Source: Pohlia nutans
Lineage: Eukaryota > Streptophyta > Bryopsida > Bryales > Mniaceae
NCBI GenBank assembly: GCA_022496805.1
Contig: CM040100.1
Span: 18,815,009-18,879,008 of the forward strand
Reading direction: 5' to 3'
DNA: 64,000 nt
This document shows, piece by piece, positions 35,192 to 48,260 of this stretch. Below the pieces are notes generated by a model. The model was not told the DNA's origin. It worked only from the letters and a program-made list of their open reading frames with translations, and did not search any database. The translations under genes and the position numbers were made by a program. How positions within the stretch are numbered: the first letter of the stretch is position 1; every line of letters begins with the position of its first letter.

Positions 35192-35330
35192 TAAGGCCTG
35201 GTTCGTATGACCAGAAGAGGAATCTCTTCCACAAAGAAGAGATTTTGGATCACAAAAGTGAGAAGTTCCTCAATTTTTTAATTTTAAAGTAAAGTCTTGC
35301 GAAAACTTTGTACTCTTTACAAGATTTTAA

Positions 35331-35760
35331 TTCCTAAAACGTCCAACCGTCCAGAAAGTGGATGATGTACAAAATCAAACACAAATTTCTCATATGTTAT
35401 TGACTTTGTGCAAGGTGGAGTTTTTACTATATATTTTATGGGGAGTTAGCTTCATGCATGTGTGATCCGATTAGAAAAGGGATGATTTTTGAAATTTTTA
35501 TGCCTCATTTCATGTTGTAGTGATTCACCCAAAATTTTGAAGATTTCAGTGTAAAAGTGGTCTTAAAAAGTCAACTCATAAAATTAAGCAACCAAAAAAT
35601 CTCCAAAAATCACTACACTTAGAGTATTACATATCAACCAATCACAACAAATTTCATATACAAATTGTCAATATCTTATTTGTAATCAAATTACAAAAAC
35701 CATATTACAAAAAAGTTTCAAATTTTATACAAAAATATTGGTGACAACAATCTTAAATAA
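35331..35760. mobile_element. Truncated TTAA-flanked MITE (copy 9)
   Basis: TTAA at 35327-35330, then TTCCTAAAACGTCCAACC with palindrome GTCCAGAAAGTGGAT. Similarity to copies 3 and 11 stops near 35760 without a right end. Confidence 0.7.
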
Positions 35761-37306
35761 AATCCTAGTAGTTCCAACCGTGAAATTTGAGTCTCATCTC
35801 CAAATTGCAAGACGAAAGTCGCGAACTCTAACACCCTTTATTATACCCAAGCAATATCAAAACTGAAAAGGTGATATGACGTGCCCCTCTTTACCCAAAC
35901 AACTTTTACTCGTTGAAAACTCAAAATCAGTAAAGAGCCAAAAGAATACAACTATTTCTTTGGATTTATTTCTGGCTCTGTGAACCAGGTCTAAATTCTT
36001 GAAGCTGAATTTTCCATGACTGTCTCTTTGCTTCACCAAGAGCTCCTCCTTTGTGGCTCATGATTTGAAAAGCCCAGCTCACTGATTGGACAAAGAAGAC
36101 TCTACCTTCAGTAGCCTTCACTGGCTCTGCCTTGCTCTTGAGGAGAATGCGCAGCATATTCTACGTTATCATCCAAGAACAATCTGTAGCTATCCATGTT
36201 TTTTCACAAATGGAGGTTTTGAAAAACTAAAAGGGAAGGTAACCATGCATGCATCATTAAAAATAGGGGGCATCATTCTGATGTGAAAATGATACGAAAT
36301 TCAAATTCATGTCCATTAGAATTAGCATGGACCTTGACATTGAAATCACACGAGATTTATGGTTGCCGGAGTTTACAATGGAATGATGGCATGATGTATG
36401 TGTTAAAATGACACAAATCATCAAAATAATTAGCGATTAACTCCTTTGTATCAAAAAAGAAGAAGAAAGTAATTAGTGCTTGCCAGTGCAACATGAACCT
36501 CATGTTACAAAGTGCATGAGCTTTGCATGAGATTCATGTTAGAATGATGCTACATGATTTTCACATGAAAACCACACTACATTTATCTGCCCCAAGTTTA
36601 CTGATGAGGTCTTTGTTGACACATCCCCACATGCCCCTCACTTTTAAAGAGAGTAACATTACAAGTAATAATACTTCAACCCAAGAATGTTATGGTGCAT
36701 GGCTAACCAATAGAAAATAGGCAACCAACATTAAAAAATTCCTTGAACATTGCGCCACTTCTTTTGTCCCTCCATTGATAAGGGTTTATGACCTTCATGT
36801 TTCCTTCTCCACCCTCCCTTCTCTGGAAAATGAAAATAAAGGACTACACTTAATGCACTACATGGATGGAAATCACATGATGCACTACAAATCACTAGAT
36901 GGATGAAAAGGCAAAGTGGCTGTTATGGAGTGGATGATGGATTGCATTGATGAAAAAGTATTTGTTGGATTGATGAATCTGTGAATAGACGGTGAAAAAT
37001 GTTAGAATGCATAACACTATTACCGGTAAGCAAGGTTGAAGTGTTCTTCTTACTTGAGAAAACCCAGGTATTTAGGAAAGAATGATTCTTCAAAAAGATG
37101 AGGTGGCCTAACTTGGTTCCAAAAAAGATGATTCCTTTTGTTTATATTCATGGATCTGTAACAGCATTTTGGGGCTCAAGCTAGAATGATATTTGAGTTG
37201 TCCAAAGCTTTCTTCATAGAATACATAGTATTTGTCGTGGAGAATGGGCTTTTTTAGGTGTTGAAATTTTTGAAACACAAAATAGGGATAATTTTTTACC
37301 TACCCC
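35761..37306. other. Gene-free stretch with one dispersed repeat fragment
   Basis: A fragment at about 36104-36165 (CAGTAGCCTTCACTGGCTC ... AGGAGAATG) matches the 5' part of the J-domain remnant at 13020-13084. The rest is AT-rich with no gene. Confidence 0.45.
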
Positions 37307-37310
37307 TTAA

Positions 37311-37481
37311 CCCCTAAATGACAGAGGGGTAAGGGCACAACCTAAATGTGTTATAAAATGTTACTTCTGCAACTTTGATGAAGTTTGGTTCTAAAGAGAA
37401 AATGAGAAGCATGATGTTTAGTAATTGTTCGTATAATCAAACTTTCAAAAAATGTTTTAGATACTCATAAGCATTTACCAC
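37311..37481. mobile_element. Left part of a TTAA element (copy 17) cut by copy 18
   Basis: TTAA (37307-37310) then CCCCTAAATGACAGAGGGGTAA, closely matching 46333 onward. The match ends at the TTAA where copy 18 begins; the remainder is missing on the far side. Confidence 0.6.
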
Positions 37482-37485
37482 TTAA

Positions 37486-38630
37486 CCCCTAAAGAACCAA
37501 GTGTCCTAACTAGGACATTTAGAGAACTGGGTAGGTTCCGGTGAACACATTTTTAATTGAATTTTGGAAGAAATTCAATAGTGAATTCCCCAATGTGCCA
37601 CGAAAATGGGGATTTTTTCTCTTTTAAAATTCTGACACCATATGTGGAAGTTTTGAGGGGAAATGAGTTTTTTTTGGGAGAAAGGGTGGTGGGGTAGTAA
37701 AAAAAATGGTTGAACTTTGGAGGGCGCAACAAGAAGGGCGGAGTGTGGAAAATGGAGTGGATTGTGGGAGGCAGCCTCCATTAAAAATTTAAAAATTAAT
37801 GTTTTCTAAAATTAAAATTATTATTTTTAAATTCTAATTTATTATTTTTAATTGAAATTTAAATTTGTGATAATTAAAATTTATTCTTTAAAAAAAGTAT
37901 AAAATATAAATAAATAAATAAACAAATCATCTAATGAAGGACTGCCATGTGGCAGTCCACCTTGAGAGTTAGTAGGGTCATGAACATTGGAATGGGTTGC
38001 GTGAGGTGGCACTTTGATTCCCTTCCTCCACCCTTTATTTCCCCCCGAACCCCCAAAATTCTTAGAAAATATGCTACATGTCTTCTAAAACTTGGAGATT
38101 CAATCTTTTTTCAAACTTTTTTGCCATTCTGTAGAGGGCAAAATGTACTTATGTTTCACCGCTCAGATTCGTATTCTAAATAACAAAAGTCAAAAATATT
38201 GCAATAACAAAAACAAAGAGCCTTTTCTAAAATTTTAAACCCCCAACAAGTGTTGAGTGTTCTTCAACAAGTGTCAGGTGTTCTTTAACATCCTAAACAT
38301 CTCCAAACGCAACAAAAATTGGTACACAACTAAGTAACATTATATAGAATGTGAAAGTGAAGTCTTTTGGATGTAGCCACAGTCAAATGCATTTGAAATT
38401 TTTGGGCGGGTGTTTTCTTGGGGTTGTTTTTTTTTCCATCAAACGCAGTTATCTTGCAATCTATAAGGTCAAATTCAATGAAAGTCGTTGTGGATGATTT
38501 TCAAGTATTTTAGAGCAAGATCTTACAGTTAGAAGGTAAAAAGTAAGTTTTTTTGGAATATTTGCATGGGGAAGTTAAAATGGTAGCAATGGAGTATTTT
38601 TGGAGGAAAAATACTCCAGTCCTTTAGGGG
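37486..38630. mobile_element. Long TTAA-flanked MITE (copy 18, 1145 bp)
   Basis: TTAA at 37482-37485 and 38631-38634; ends CCCCTAAAGAACCAAGTGTC and GTCCTTTAGGGG; palindrome TGTCCTAACTAGGACA. Twice the length of its relative 20292-20852; extra inner sequence has no convincing frame. Confidence 0.8.
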
Positions 38631-38685
38631 TTAAATGCACAATCACTTACCGGTTTTTGCGCTGTAACTAATAGGTAGGATTTAA

Positions 38686-39790
38686 CCCTTTGAGGCGCAT
38701 GTATCCACTATGTGGACGATGAATATTTAGATTCAAACTATCCTCCTTACCACATGAATGGACAATTTTCATCCATCCAAATTTCTATTGGTTCTTGTAC
38801 TAGTTGACTATTATTTGTACAATCCAAATCTTCAAATAAGATATTATGATTTTTTGAAAAACAACAAAATTGGTTCATGTCGAATTTCATTCTTAGTTCA
38901 AGAAGTGAGACCTTAACCCCTAAACGTCCAACCGTCCAAAAAGTGGACAATGTACAAAATCATACACAATTTTCTCATCTGTCATTGACTTTTTGAGTGT
39001 GGTTTTTTACTGTATATTTAATGGGAAGTTAGCTTCATGCATGTGTGATCCGATAAGAAAGGGGATGATTTGTGAAATTTGTCTCATTTTATGTTGTAGT
39101 GATTCACCCAAAATTTCAAAGATTTTAGTCTAAATGTGTTTTTGAAAAAGTGAACTCATAAAATTAAGCAACCAAAAAATCTCCAAACATCACTACACTT
39201 AAAGTATTACATTTCAACCAATCACAACAAATTACATGTACAAATTGTCAATATCTTATTTGTAATCGAATCACAAAAGAATTTTGAATTCTAAGTTTCA
39301 AATTTTATACAAAAATATTGGTGATAGCAATCGCAAATCTAATTGTATGGATAGAATCTAAAATTCATAATGTACAACTTTTATTCATACATCAAGTGCA
39401 AAATATCCTTCGAGGTTGCATTTTATGATGCATCTTTGCAAAACTGCCAAATATGGAGAGGAGTGAGGACGTTTAGGGGTTAAATATGATTTTCCAAAAT
39501 AAGTAGAATCAAATAATGGAAACCATTCCATCTCGTAGTGCATGTTGTTCCAATTTCTTTACAATATTTTTAATTTTTTCTGTTAATTTGGGATTTTTCA
39601 TTGAATTTCAAAAGAAAACTTTGCAAAATTAATTAAAAAATATTAATAAAAAAATGATGAATCCAGCCGTAGAGATGTGATCTTCACATTGAAATTTACA
39701 ACTTTGTTGTGATCATCAACTTCATTTTTTTTTTCATCAAGCATTTTATAACGAATCTTCAAAACAATGTTGAATCCGGACGTTAAAGGG
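38686..39790. mobile_element. TTAA-flanked MITE (copy 10) interrupted by nested copy 11
   Basis: TTAA at 38682-38685 and 39791-39794; palindrome ATCCACTATGTGGAC. Colinear with copy 6 (23701-24241) except for the nested element at 38917-39479. Confidence 0.88.
38917..39479. mobile_element. TTAA-flanked MITE (copy 11) nested in copy 10
   Basis: TTAA at 38913-38916 and 39480-39483; ends CCCCTAAACGTCC and GGACGTTTAGGGG; palindrome GTCCAAAAAGTGGAC. Removing it and one TTAA restores the continuous copy 10. Confidence 0.92.
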
Positions 39791-39794
39791 TTAA

Positions 39795-40630
39795 ACCTGA
39801 TATTTAAGTCTTGTAATTGATGTTTTGAATTTCATACACTTGTCTTTAGAAATAATGTGAAGCCTCTACACGCCTGTAAATTCTAATGCACAAAAATTAA
39901 TAAAATTAGAAAATATTAAAATAAACTAAGACATGGATTTGATGTAGTCGCCTCTCAGCCACGTTAGATTGGATATTAAATTTTTAATATATTTGTAATA
40001 ATAATAATAATAAAATAAATAATAATAATAAAATAAAATAAAACTTTTTAAAGATTTCTCTTTAAAAAATCATTAAAAGGAATTCCAATAAAAAATAGAT
40101 TTTGGAAAGAGTTTTGAAACGACCCTATAGAGGCTTCAAATCTCTTCTAATGATTGAATTAGGCACAATCTATTCATCTACACGTTTGATGAGAGTTTCA
40201 ATTTTCAAACTTTTGGTAGTACATATTAGACGGTTCTCTTTTTAACTCAAAAAGTTTTAAATTTCACACTTTAATATCCAAATTTCAACCATCGAAGAGC
40301 CACTCTCATGAAGCACCATGTCCCACTCTGTCGCTAATAGACAACCAGTTCATTGTAGAATCTTCTCTCAATCTCCAACCTAAAATTGAGTTGAACCTAA
40401 TTCCAACTCAATCCCACCTCTGATGCAACCCTTGGTTGAGTTAAGTTTGGTTGAAAACACAAGCAATCCAACCCAATTCTCCGCCACGTAGCTCTCCGCA
40501 AAGTTTCAATAGTTTTGAACATGAACCAATAAGAAACAAAATTGAAGTGAGATTTCATATACAGGGTTCAAAACTTGTTGAGTTACAGGATAACCCTAAT
40601 AAATGTACTTCACAATTTTTGTTCACTTAG
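39795..40630. other. Gene-free AT-rich stretch
   Basis: Contains (AAT)n/(AAAAT)n tracts at about 39996-40043. No gene or element ends recognised. Confidence 0.4.
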
Positions 40631-40634
40631 TTAA

Positions 40635-40864
40635 CCCCTAAAGGACCAAGAAGCAGAAATTGGGCCTCATGCTTTTTTTAGCAATTTTGGATAGATTCTA
40701 CATGGATTTCCCTTTGTTTAAACTTATTTATTCTTTGACCAACACAGCTATAGTCTTTACTGATTCTAGTGATATAAAATTTGGTCCCCTCTTAGTTATA
40801 TTTTTCACAATAAAATCTATTAAATTTGTCATTTTAAGACCATGAATCCTTGGTCCTTTAGGGG
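40635..40864. mobile_element. Short TTAA-flanked MITE (copy 12, 230 bp)
   Basis: TTAA at 40631-40634 and 40865-40868; ends CCCCTAAAGGACCAAG and CTTGGTCCTTTAGGGG, a near-perfect 16-bp terminal repeat. Confidence 0.9.
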
Positions 40865-40904
40865 TTAATACTGCTGTGAAGGAATGATTGTTTCTTCAAG
40901 AATG

Positions 40905-41035
40905 CACTAGAAGAAAAGAGGGACTTGTTCACTCAGCATGGAGTGGGATTCTAAGTGAATTTGGCCACATTTGAGTGAATTTGGTCACATCTGAGTGAAC
41001 ATGCTCAGTGTACAAGTCCCTCTTTTCTTCTAGTG
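40905..41035. mobile_element. CACTA-like MITE (131 bp), 3-bp target duplication
   Basis: Starts CACTAGAAGAAAAGAGGG, ends with its reverse complement, and is flanked by ATG on both sides (40902-40904, 41036-41038). CACTA termini with a 3-bp duplication are diagnostic of the CACTA/EnSpm superfamily. Confidence 0.88.
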
Positions 41036-41457
41036 ATGGAAGCACAGTGTGAAATGAAATGGATTGGTAGAACTTGTTGTCTATGTTCATGTGATGGAAT
41101 ATTCAAGTGCCATAGATAATAGAACTACCTCCAACAACAGGCGCATCATTAACTTCAGAGTTTTTCTTCTTATAAATCGGGTTATTATTGTTAAAGAGCT
41201 GATATTGAACATTCTGCACACTTATGAAGTATGGATTATTACAGATCATCTATATTACTCCAGAGGAGGTGATGGGAAACTGTGTAGTAAGTGCTTCCAA
41301 AAAAACAACAATCAGCAAAACAGGTGTTGAAGAACATGTCAAAATGTTGTGCATAATCCCAAGTATTCCAACACTCTTTATTCAAGCATGTCATGAGGCT
41401 GGAGTTTTTTCTAATTCTCAAACGCATAATGCAATGAAGTTTATCAGAATTTATTAA

Positions 41458-41677
41458 CTCCTAAAGGACCAAGAAGCCTCATGTTGTTTTTAACAGTTTC
41501 GAGTAGGTTCTATGTGGACTTCTTTTTGTTCAAATTTATTTGTTGTTTGACCAACACATGCAGTGTTCTTCACTGATTCTAGTGATATAAAATTCGATCT
41601 CATCTTAATTATATTTTTCACAATATGATCAATTGAATTTGTCACCTTAAAATCATGAATCCTTGGTCCTTTAGGGG
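41458..41677. mobile_element. Short TTAA-flanked MITE (copy 13, 220 bp)
   Basis: TTAA at 41454-41457 and 41678-41681; ends CTCCTAAAGGACCAAGAAGC and CCTTGGTCCTTTAGGGG. Confidence 0.9.
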
Positions 41678-41681
41678 TTAA

Positions 41682-42025
41682 AAAAACGCATAATTAACGT
41701 TTTCATCTTCACCTAATAAAGAGATTGTGAGGTGCCAAGTAGTTCTGATCAATTTCTTCAAGGAGCTCATTCAGTTCAGCTCATTTAATTTGTTGAAAGC
41801 TCTTTGAAAGTTGTAGGGTTGACAGACTAAGCACAATTGCAGTTTCTGATTGCACTCTGGCAGATCATGTTCACATAGAATTGTGAACCTCTTTGAAATT
41901 GGTCCTGATTCTAATCTCGAATTTATGACGCAATTCACGACTCTTCCGAATGTTGCAAGTGCACACCAATTTTGCACGTTAGAGAAAAACAGAAGGACAT
42001 TGATGATCGCCTTTCATTCACAACA
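41682..42025. other. Unassigned sequence between two TTAA elements
   Basis: A minus-strand frame of 68 codons (41977-41771) contains ILCEHDLPECNQKLQLCLVC. It looks somewhat protein-like, but I do not recognise it, and no splice-consistent neighbours were found. Confidence 0.3.
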
Positions 42026-42029
42026 TTAA

Positions 42030-42256
42030 CCCCTAAAGGACCATAAGGCCCTTGGAGGCCTCATGTTTTTTTAGTAGTTTTGAGTAGGTTTTATGTAGAT
42101 TTCTATTTGTTCAATTTTATTTATTTTTGTTCAACGTATGTAATATTCTTCACAAATTCAACTAATACAAAATTTAGTCTCATTTAAATTATATTTTACA
42201 CAATATGATCGTTTAAATTCGTATTTTAAAATCATGAATCTTTGGTCCTTTAGGGG
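42030..42256. mobile_element. Short TTAA-flanked MITE (copy 14, 227 bp)
   Basis: TTAA at 42026-42029 and 42257-42260; ends CCCCTAAAGGACCATAAGGC and GGTCCTTTAGGGG. Confidence 0.9.
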
Positions 42257-42416
42257 TTAATTTCAAGAACTACATGACAAGGTAGTTGGTGATTGCTAAT
42301 TCAACGGAATTTAGAGCCCAAGTTTATCATTATAATTGTGTGCCACATGCACTTTTCACATTGCATGTGTGCTTTTAACGAAAATGGTGTACTCTTGAGA
42401 AAATGGAAGTCTATTA

Positions 42417-42780
42417 TTCCCTCTGTCTGGAAATAAGTGTTTTAGTTCTTGGCATTTTTCAACTTAAAGTGTTTTTTTTTGCCAACAAAAGTTGTCTCGG
42501 TAGTGGAAAAATGGCTTATCTTTGATAGAAGTATGTAATTTTTTTAGTTTCAATGGCCCTTTGTCCAGTGGGCAGTGGGTTATTGTCATTACAAACAGAC
42601 ACTTTATTCACGCCGGCCTCCAAAGAGAGCCGGAGTTTCTATCCTATGTGATTTTTGTGTCACTCTCATTGTCTACCCTATTTGAAGTGGACATGATTCA
42701 CGTTTGAAGTATAAAACACAAGACAAAAACTAGGGAAAAAAATGCCAAAATTTGGGACAATTATTTCCGGACACAAGGAG
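42417..42780. mobile_element. Stowaway-like MITE (TA duplication)
   Basis: Left end TTCCCTCTGTCTGGAAATAA after TA (42415-42416), right end TTATTTCCGGACACAAGGAG before TA (42781-42782). This is close to the classic plant Stowaway terminus. An inner block near 42560-42640 (GACACTTTATTCACGCCGGC) recurs inverted near 44310-44335. Confidence 0.85.
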
Positions 42781-43008
42781 TAATAGTTTCACAATATGAT
42801 ATTCATAACGTTCTTTAGCCCTTGCTGGACCACACTCTTTCTCTACATTGTCGCTACAGTGTAAAGGACTAATAAAATAATTCAACTCTCCACCCCTCGT
42901 TGCTTGGAACAACTAAAGTTATTGTAGATCCTCCAAAATGCTTGTGATTCCAAGGCAGCGTAGATGCAGATTCTTTAGATGCCATAGGTGCGACAGTGGC
43001 CTGCTTGA

Positions 43009-43548
43009 CCCCTAAATGCTCAAACGACCATTTTATGGTCGCTACCCATATCCAACAGGCTGCTTGGAACAAAAAAAAAGTTATTGAAAAAATAAAAAAT
43101 ATTTAAAATACTACATCAAGTCTACTTTCCAACGCGATTTGAATTATGTCAATCCAAGTTAAATTCCACCAGGGAGAATTTTTCAAAGTGGATCACCTCA
43201 ACATTGTCTTAATGTTATAAAATTTGCTATTTGGAGAAATTAATCATGTTCCCTCCATCAATTCTTTTGCTTTTTTTGAAGTTTACAATAAATAAGCCAA
43301 CTTTAACCAATCATGCTAAATTTTAAACTCTAAAAGTGAAAATTATATTTTATACAAATTTTCAAAGGTTTATACTTTTAATTTATTAAAAAAATATTTA
43401 AAGTTATTTTTGGAAGTTTGATTGTACGGATAATTTGTAGAGATGATGCCCTACATTTTATCTATTGAACCAAACTTCATCAAACATATGGAAGCCACAT
43501 TTTATAACACGTCTATATTTTGTCCAATACCCCTCGGGCTTTTAAGGG
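43009..43548. mobile_element. TTAA-flanked piggyBac-like MITE (copy 15)
   Basis: Left TTGA (a mutated TTAA, 43005-43008), CCCCTAAATGCTCAAACGAC with palindrome CGACCATTTTATGGTCG; right end CTTTTAAGGG before TTAA 43549-43552. Relative of copies 4 and 19. Confidence 0.78.
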
Positions 43549-43801
43549 TTAAGAACGTTATGTTAATCTCAGTATCATCCTGTAGAGAAAATTGACTGGT
43601 AGATCAGAAACCAACAAGAAGTGTGAAGCAACTGCATTCAGCAGCTTCACTCATGTAAGGGCAAATAGCGATCCCAAATCTCAGTTGCTTTACGTTGGCG
43701 AAGCCCTCAACGCAGTTGTTTCTCCTGCGCTACAAGGAAATTGAAGTACAGCATATTCAATTGTATGCTAGTTTCAGTTGCACACAATAAGTTGTATATT
43801 A

Positions 43802-44125
43802 GGGGGAGTCACTACTACAAGGGTTGCTTCTAGCAAACTCGTTGAAAATTGTGAGGTGGCATGTGAAGAATGAAATCTCAATGTTATTACTCTCACTCCA
43901 CATACACTAGTAGGAAATGTGTCGTTTTTCACTTACAATAATTGAAAAAGGAATGAAACCGGGCCTGTGAGTGGTTTTGGTCACAAGATGACAAGAATAT
44001 CCGCATATTCAACTGTTGCTCCCCCTTTTGTGGGAATGAAAAACAACATGTATGCTACTAGTGATACCACCTCACAACTTTCAACGAGTTTGCTGAAAGC
44101 AACCCCTGTAATGTAGTGACTCCCC
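43802..44125. mobile_element. TA-flanked inverted-repeat element (324 bp)
   Basis: Ends GGGGGAGTCACTACTACAAG and the reverse (TGTAGTGACTCCCC) between TA at 43800-43801 and 44126-44127; long imperfect arms including GTTGAAAATTGTGAGGTGG and an inner CACTAGTAG pair. Confidence 0.75.
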
Positions 44126-44127
44126 TA

Positions 44128-45410
44128 TTGTGAACCTAATGTAGTGGTGGAAAAAAACTATGCAAGTTTTGAAGTTCTATATGCTATTGCAAGTCATTTC
44201 ACGTTCTCTAGGAGGTGTTAGAGCTAGCAACAGGATTTCACTGTTTCTTTTCATTTTGAGCCTCATACAGTTAATCTTGTCAAATAGACAAATAGAAACT
44301 CCGGTCCCTATGCAGGGCCGGCGTGAATAAAGTGTCTGTGCGTAATGACAATGACCCAGTGCCTACCGGAAAAAGGGCCATTGTTGCAAACTACTCGACC
44401 CTATCGGGAATCGACACTAATCTTGTCACATAAATACTACCCTTTGCATAGAATTTGCAAATCGTGTTTGAGAATCGCCTCTTCTTGCGGAACATAAAGA
44501 TCGCACTTTTACACAAGGATGGAACACATCACTCTCTCGAGTTGGTGACTCTGTTTTTTTTGTTTTTTGTTTTGTTTTTGCAATGAAATTTGCCTTTCAT
44601 TTGTGCCAAAAAATGATAAATTAATAAAATGATGACTGTTGGTAGGCGCCACTTGGCGTAGTTCTAGTCGTTGGAATGTACAACATTCCGCCAGGTCAGC
44701 AGTCTACTGGATTCCAGCTCAGCAGTCCAAGTCACGTGACCTTCGTTGGTGCATGGATTGCTTAGAATTTCCCCACTGTTGCCAAGTTGCAAGATCATAA
44801 AACGAATCCCTTCCGTCCACAATTTGTCCATGTCATGACTTATTATTATTAATTTATTTTTCTTTTGGTTTTCTTTTTTCAAAAAAAAAAAAAAAAAAAA
44901 TTAAATTAAAAAAAACTGTGTCTCAGTAATGAGTGGAACGATATAATCATGAGAGGAGAGCGGGCAGGATATAATCATGGGAACAAGCTTAAAAGTTACC
45001 GTACCCGGACATCAAGGTTGGTAATTCATGTCGAATAATTATTATTATTTTCCCAATTGATGTGAATATTCTTCAAGTTTTTGTGGATGTTTTTAAAGAT
45101 TCTCTTGTTCACAATAGAAAATAGATTTCATTTTTATTTTTAATTCCTGAAAGGGGCGATCTTTAGGCACCACAATTTGGTACTATTCCCTTATTACCCA
45201 AAGACCATCTTTCTACAAGTGTGCTCTAAATAATGAATTATATGACTTTGCTACCCCAAGTCCCCTACTAGTAAGAAAATAATAATTAGAACACCAAGCT
45301 ACAATACGAGATCATGGTGCCATAGGACTAACCAATATTTTTTGTTTTTCCGTTGGTAGAGCGACACGCACCTTGGAATGCAACCATGTAGGGAAAAATG
45401 CATGGAATCA
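44128..45410. other. Gene-free stretch
   Basis: Contains an A20 tract near 44881-44900 and the repeat block near 44285-44400 shared with the Stowaway-like element. No gene found. Confidence 0.4.
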
Positions 45411-45411
<1 letters not shown>

Positions 45412-45441
<30 letters not shown>

Positions 45442-45582
45442 GTTTATACATACATACATACATACATATGTTTATACATACATACATACATACATATGTT
45501 TATACATACATACATACATACATATGTTTATACATACATACATACATACATATGTTTATACATACATACATATATATATGTA
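45412..45582. repeat. (CATA)n array with 28-bp higher-order period
   Basis: After an initial CATA run, a 28-bp unit (TGTTTATA plus five CATA) repeats about five times. All long frames through it are artefacts. Confidence 0.95.
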
Positions 45583-45997
45583 GGTGTGTTCATCCATAAA
45601 ATTATCTATCATAAGGCACTTCATCCAAACATTGGTGATTTTAGAAGAAACAAAAATAGAAGATTTTGGTGATTTCATCCACTTTTTTGCCATTTTTTCT
45701 AGTGTCAAAGTAGCCACTCTCAAAATCACGTAAGATTCTTGCGCAAATTCAACGGGGTTTTTTTGGGTTACACGGGACCATTTGTGAACCAAGCTATTGA
45801 CCAAATGATCATGAGGCACCATGCTTTAGCACTACACTACAACTTGGTACCCGAAGTACAGTTTTCTACTCAGCAGCGCCGGACAAACTACCCCACAGGG
45901 CAGACTCTCGGCATTTGGGATGGTCTATGTTGTGGAGGGCTTTGTACTTGGTTCTCCTTTGAGTCCTTGCAATGAAACTCTTGTTTCGTTTGTGGGA

Positions 45998-46081
45998 AAA
46001 GAAAAGGAAAAGAAAAGGAAAAGAAAAGGAAAGGAAAAGAAAAGGAAAAAAAAAGGAAAAAAAAAAAAAAAAAAAAAAAAA
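45998..46081. repeat. Purine-only tract (GGAAAA-rich, then poly-A)
   Basis: Over 80 consecutive A/G bases, mostly AAAAGG units ending in about 25 A. Such mirror-like purine tracts can form triplex DNA. Confidence 0.9.
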
Positions 46082-46332
46082 CATTGGTTGTGGAGGTCTT
46101 GTAACGTATTGATGGGCGGGGTTGACATAATTCGGCAATGGATAACTGACACGGTGGGTGTAGTGAAATTGTTTTGTGTGAATTTTAGCCAAGTGCCTAA
46201 AAAACATTTGATGCTAATTTTTACTCATTTTTGAGGGAATTAGCCACTACTTTATAGCCAAGTGGCTTCTCCCAATATGTTGAAATCAACCAATTTTATA
46301 TTGTATACAGTAATTTGCTACAAATGAATTAA

Positions 46333-46828
<496 letters not shown>

Positions 46829-46935
46829 ATCTAGTATATTTCACTGAAATTGGCCATCAATTCTTCACATCTATGGGAATTTTGCTAAAGAGGCTCAAAT
46901 TCCTCACCCTCATTAGGAGGGTGTGAGATGCATGT

Positions 46936-48260
46936 CATAACCCATTCACACCAGTCTCCCAACGCAAGTGTGGCAAATGATATGTGTTTGTTATGTAAGT
47001 TTTTGCTAGGTTCAGTGTGCTCCTGTAAATTTTAAAAAATAAACCTGACGCATGCAAGACACAGAGAGGTCACTCCATTGTCAAGTTGAACACCACGTGT
47101 GAACAAAGTTTGCTATCCCTATATTACATGCCATAGATAATTTTAAAATTTATGATATTTTTTCTACATATACATAACCATTGATTGTATCTTTTGTATA
47201 TTTTTTTGAAAATTTTAATCATCTTAATTTTTTGTAGTAATTTTTTTTGTTCAATTCTGCGTCATTCTAGTTAGAAACGGTATGTTTTATAAAAAAAACC
47301 AAATCATCAAATTTAGTTAACATTTTTTACTATGTAATAGGTACTGTGTATATCTACTCATGAAAAAGAATTGATCAAATTTTGACCCGTTTTGGTGATG
47401 CTTTATGTACATTTTTTACATTTTTTACATGTAATTTGTTCGCATGTGGTTGTTCAACTTTACAATGGAGTGACCCCCCCGTGATGCAAGAAGCTCTTCC
47501 AATGCATTTTGGGTGCCGCAAGAAAGTTGTGTCTCCACCACGCACATGCGTTGGCTAAAAGCAGGAAGAGACAAGGCTATAATGGCCCATTCACACCAGT
47601 CACCCAACGCAAGTGCGGCAGAGAATCTACATTTGTCAAGTAAGCTTTTGGTAGCTACAATATGCTCCTGTAAAGTATATATATTTTTTAACCAAATGCA
47701 TGTAAGAAGCTGTTATAACGCATTTAGGGTGTCGCAAGAAATTTGCGTTCCACCAACGCACATGCGTTGGCCAAAAGCAGGAAGAAACAATGCTCTCGCA
47801 CTGCAAGAAATTGTATATTATTTTCAAAATTTACCTTACAACATTCTAGGAATGCAACGGCAAGTGCTGGAGCTTCTTGGTGTTAATAGGCCATGACACT
47901 GCAAGAAACTGTATATTATTTTTGAAATTTACCTTGCAGCATTGAAGGAACGCAACCAAGTGTTGCAGCTTCTTGGTGCGATGTCCCATTCACATACACC
48001 AATGTTGTTGCATGCATGCATGTGTCAGGTGACTTTGAAGGAATCTGTTGTCAACCTAGAAATAAAAAATATGCTATTAGAAATTACTTTGACACATGAC
48101 AAAAAGGAACGCAACGCATTACAAGGAGCATGACTCTACTTGCGACACTCTAATGCAGTTGTAGAATGTTTGAACAATAGTTGCAGCAAGAAAAGATAAG
48201 ACTTTGAATTTTTATTTTGTTTCTCGGTTTTGCCTTCCTCCATTTCGGGAACGTATAACA
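46936..48260. mobile_element. Cluster of GGCCCATTC-ended repeats
   Basis: Copies and pieces begin (GG)CCCATTCACACCA and carry AACGCAAGTGCGGC, CATGCGTTGG and GCAAGAAATTGTATATTATT blocks. One clear unit spans about 47586-47891. The 47463-47580 part repeats the 47700-47800 part. The family recurs at 58968-59726. No transposase recognised. Confidence 0.6.

Noticed and set aside
41771..41977. Minus-strand 68-codon cysteine-containing frame
   Set aside because: Somewhat protein-like but no family recognised and no flanking exons; kept only as a note.
45373..45672. Long open frames rich in Tyr, Ile and His
   Set aside because: They run through the (CATA)n array; no codon-use or domain support.
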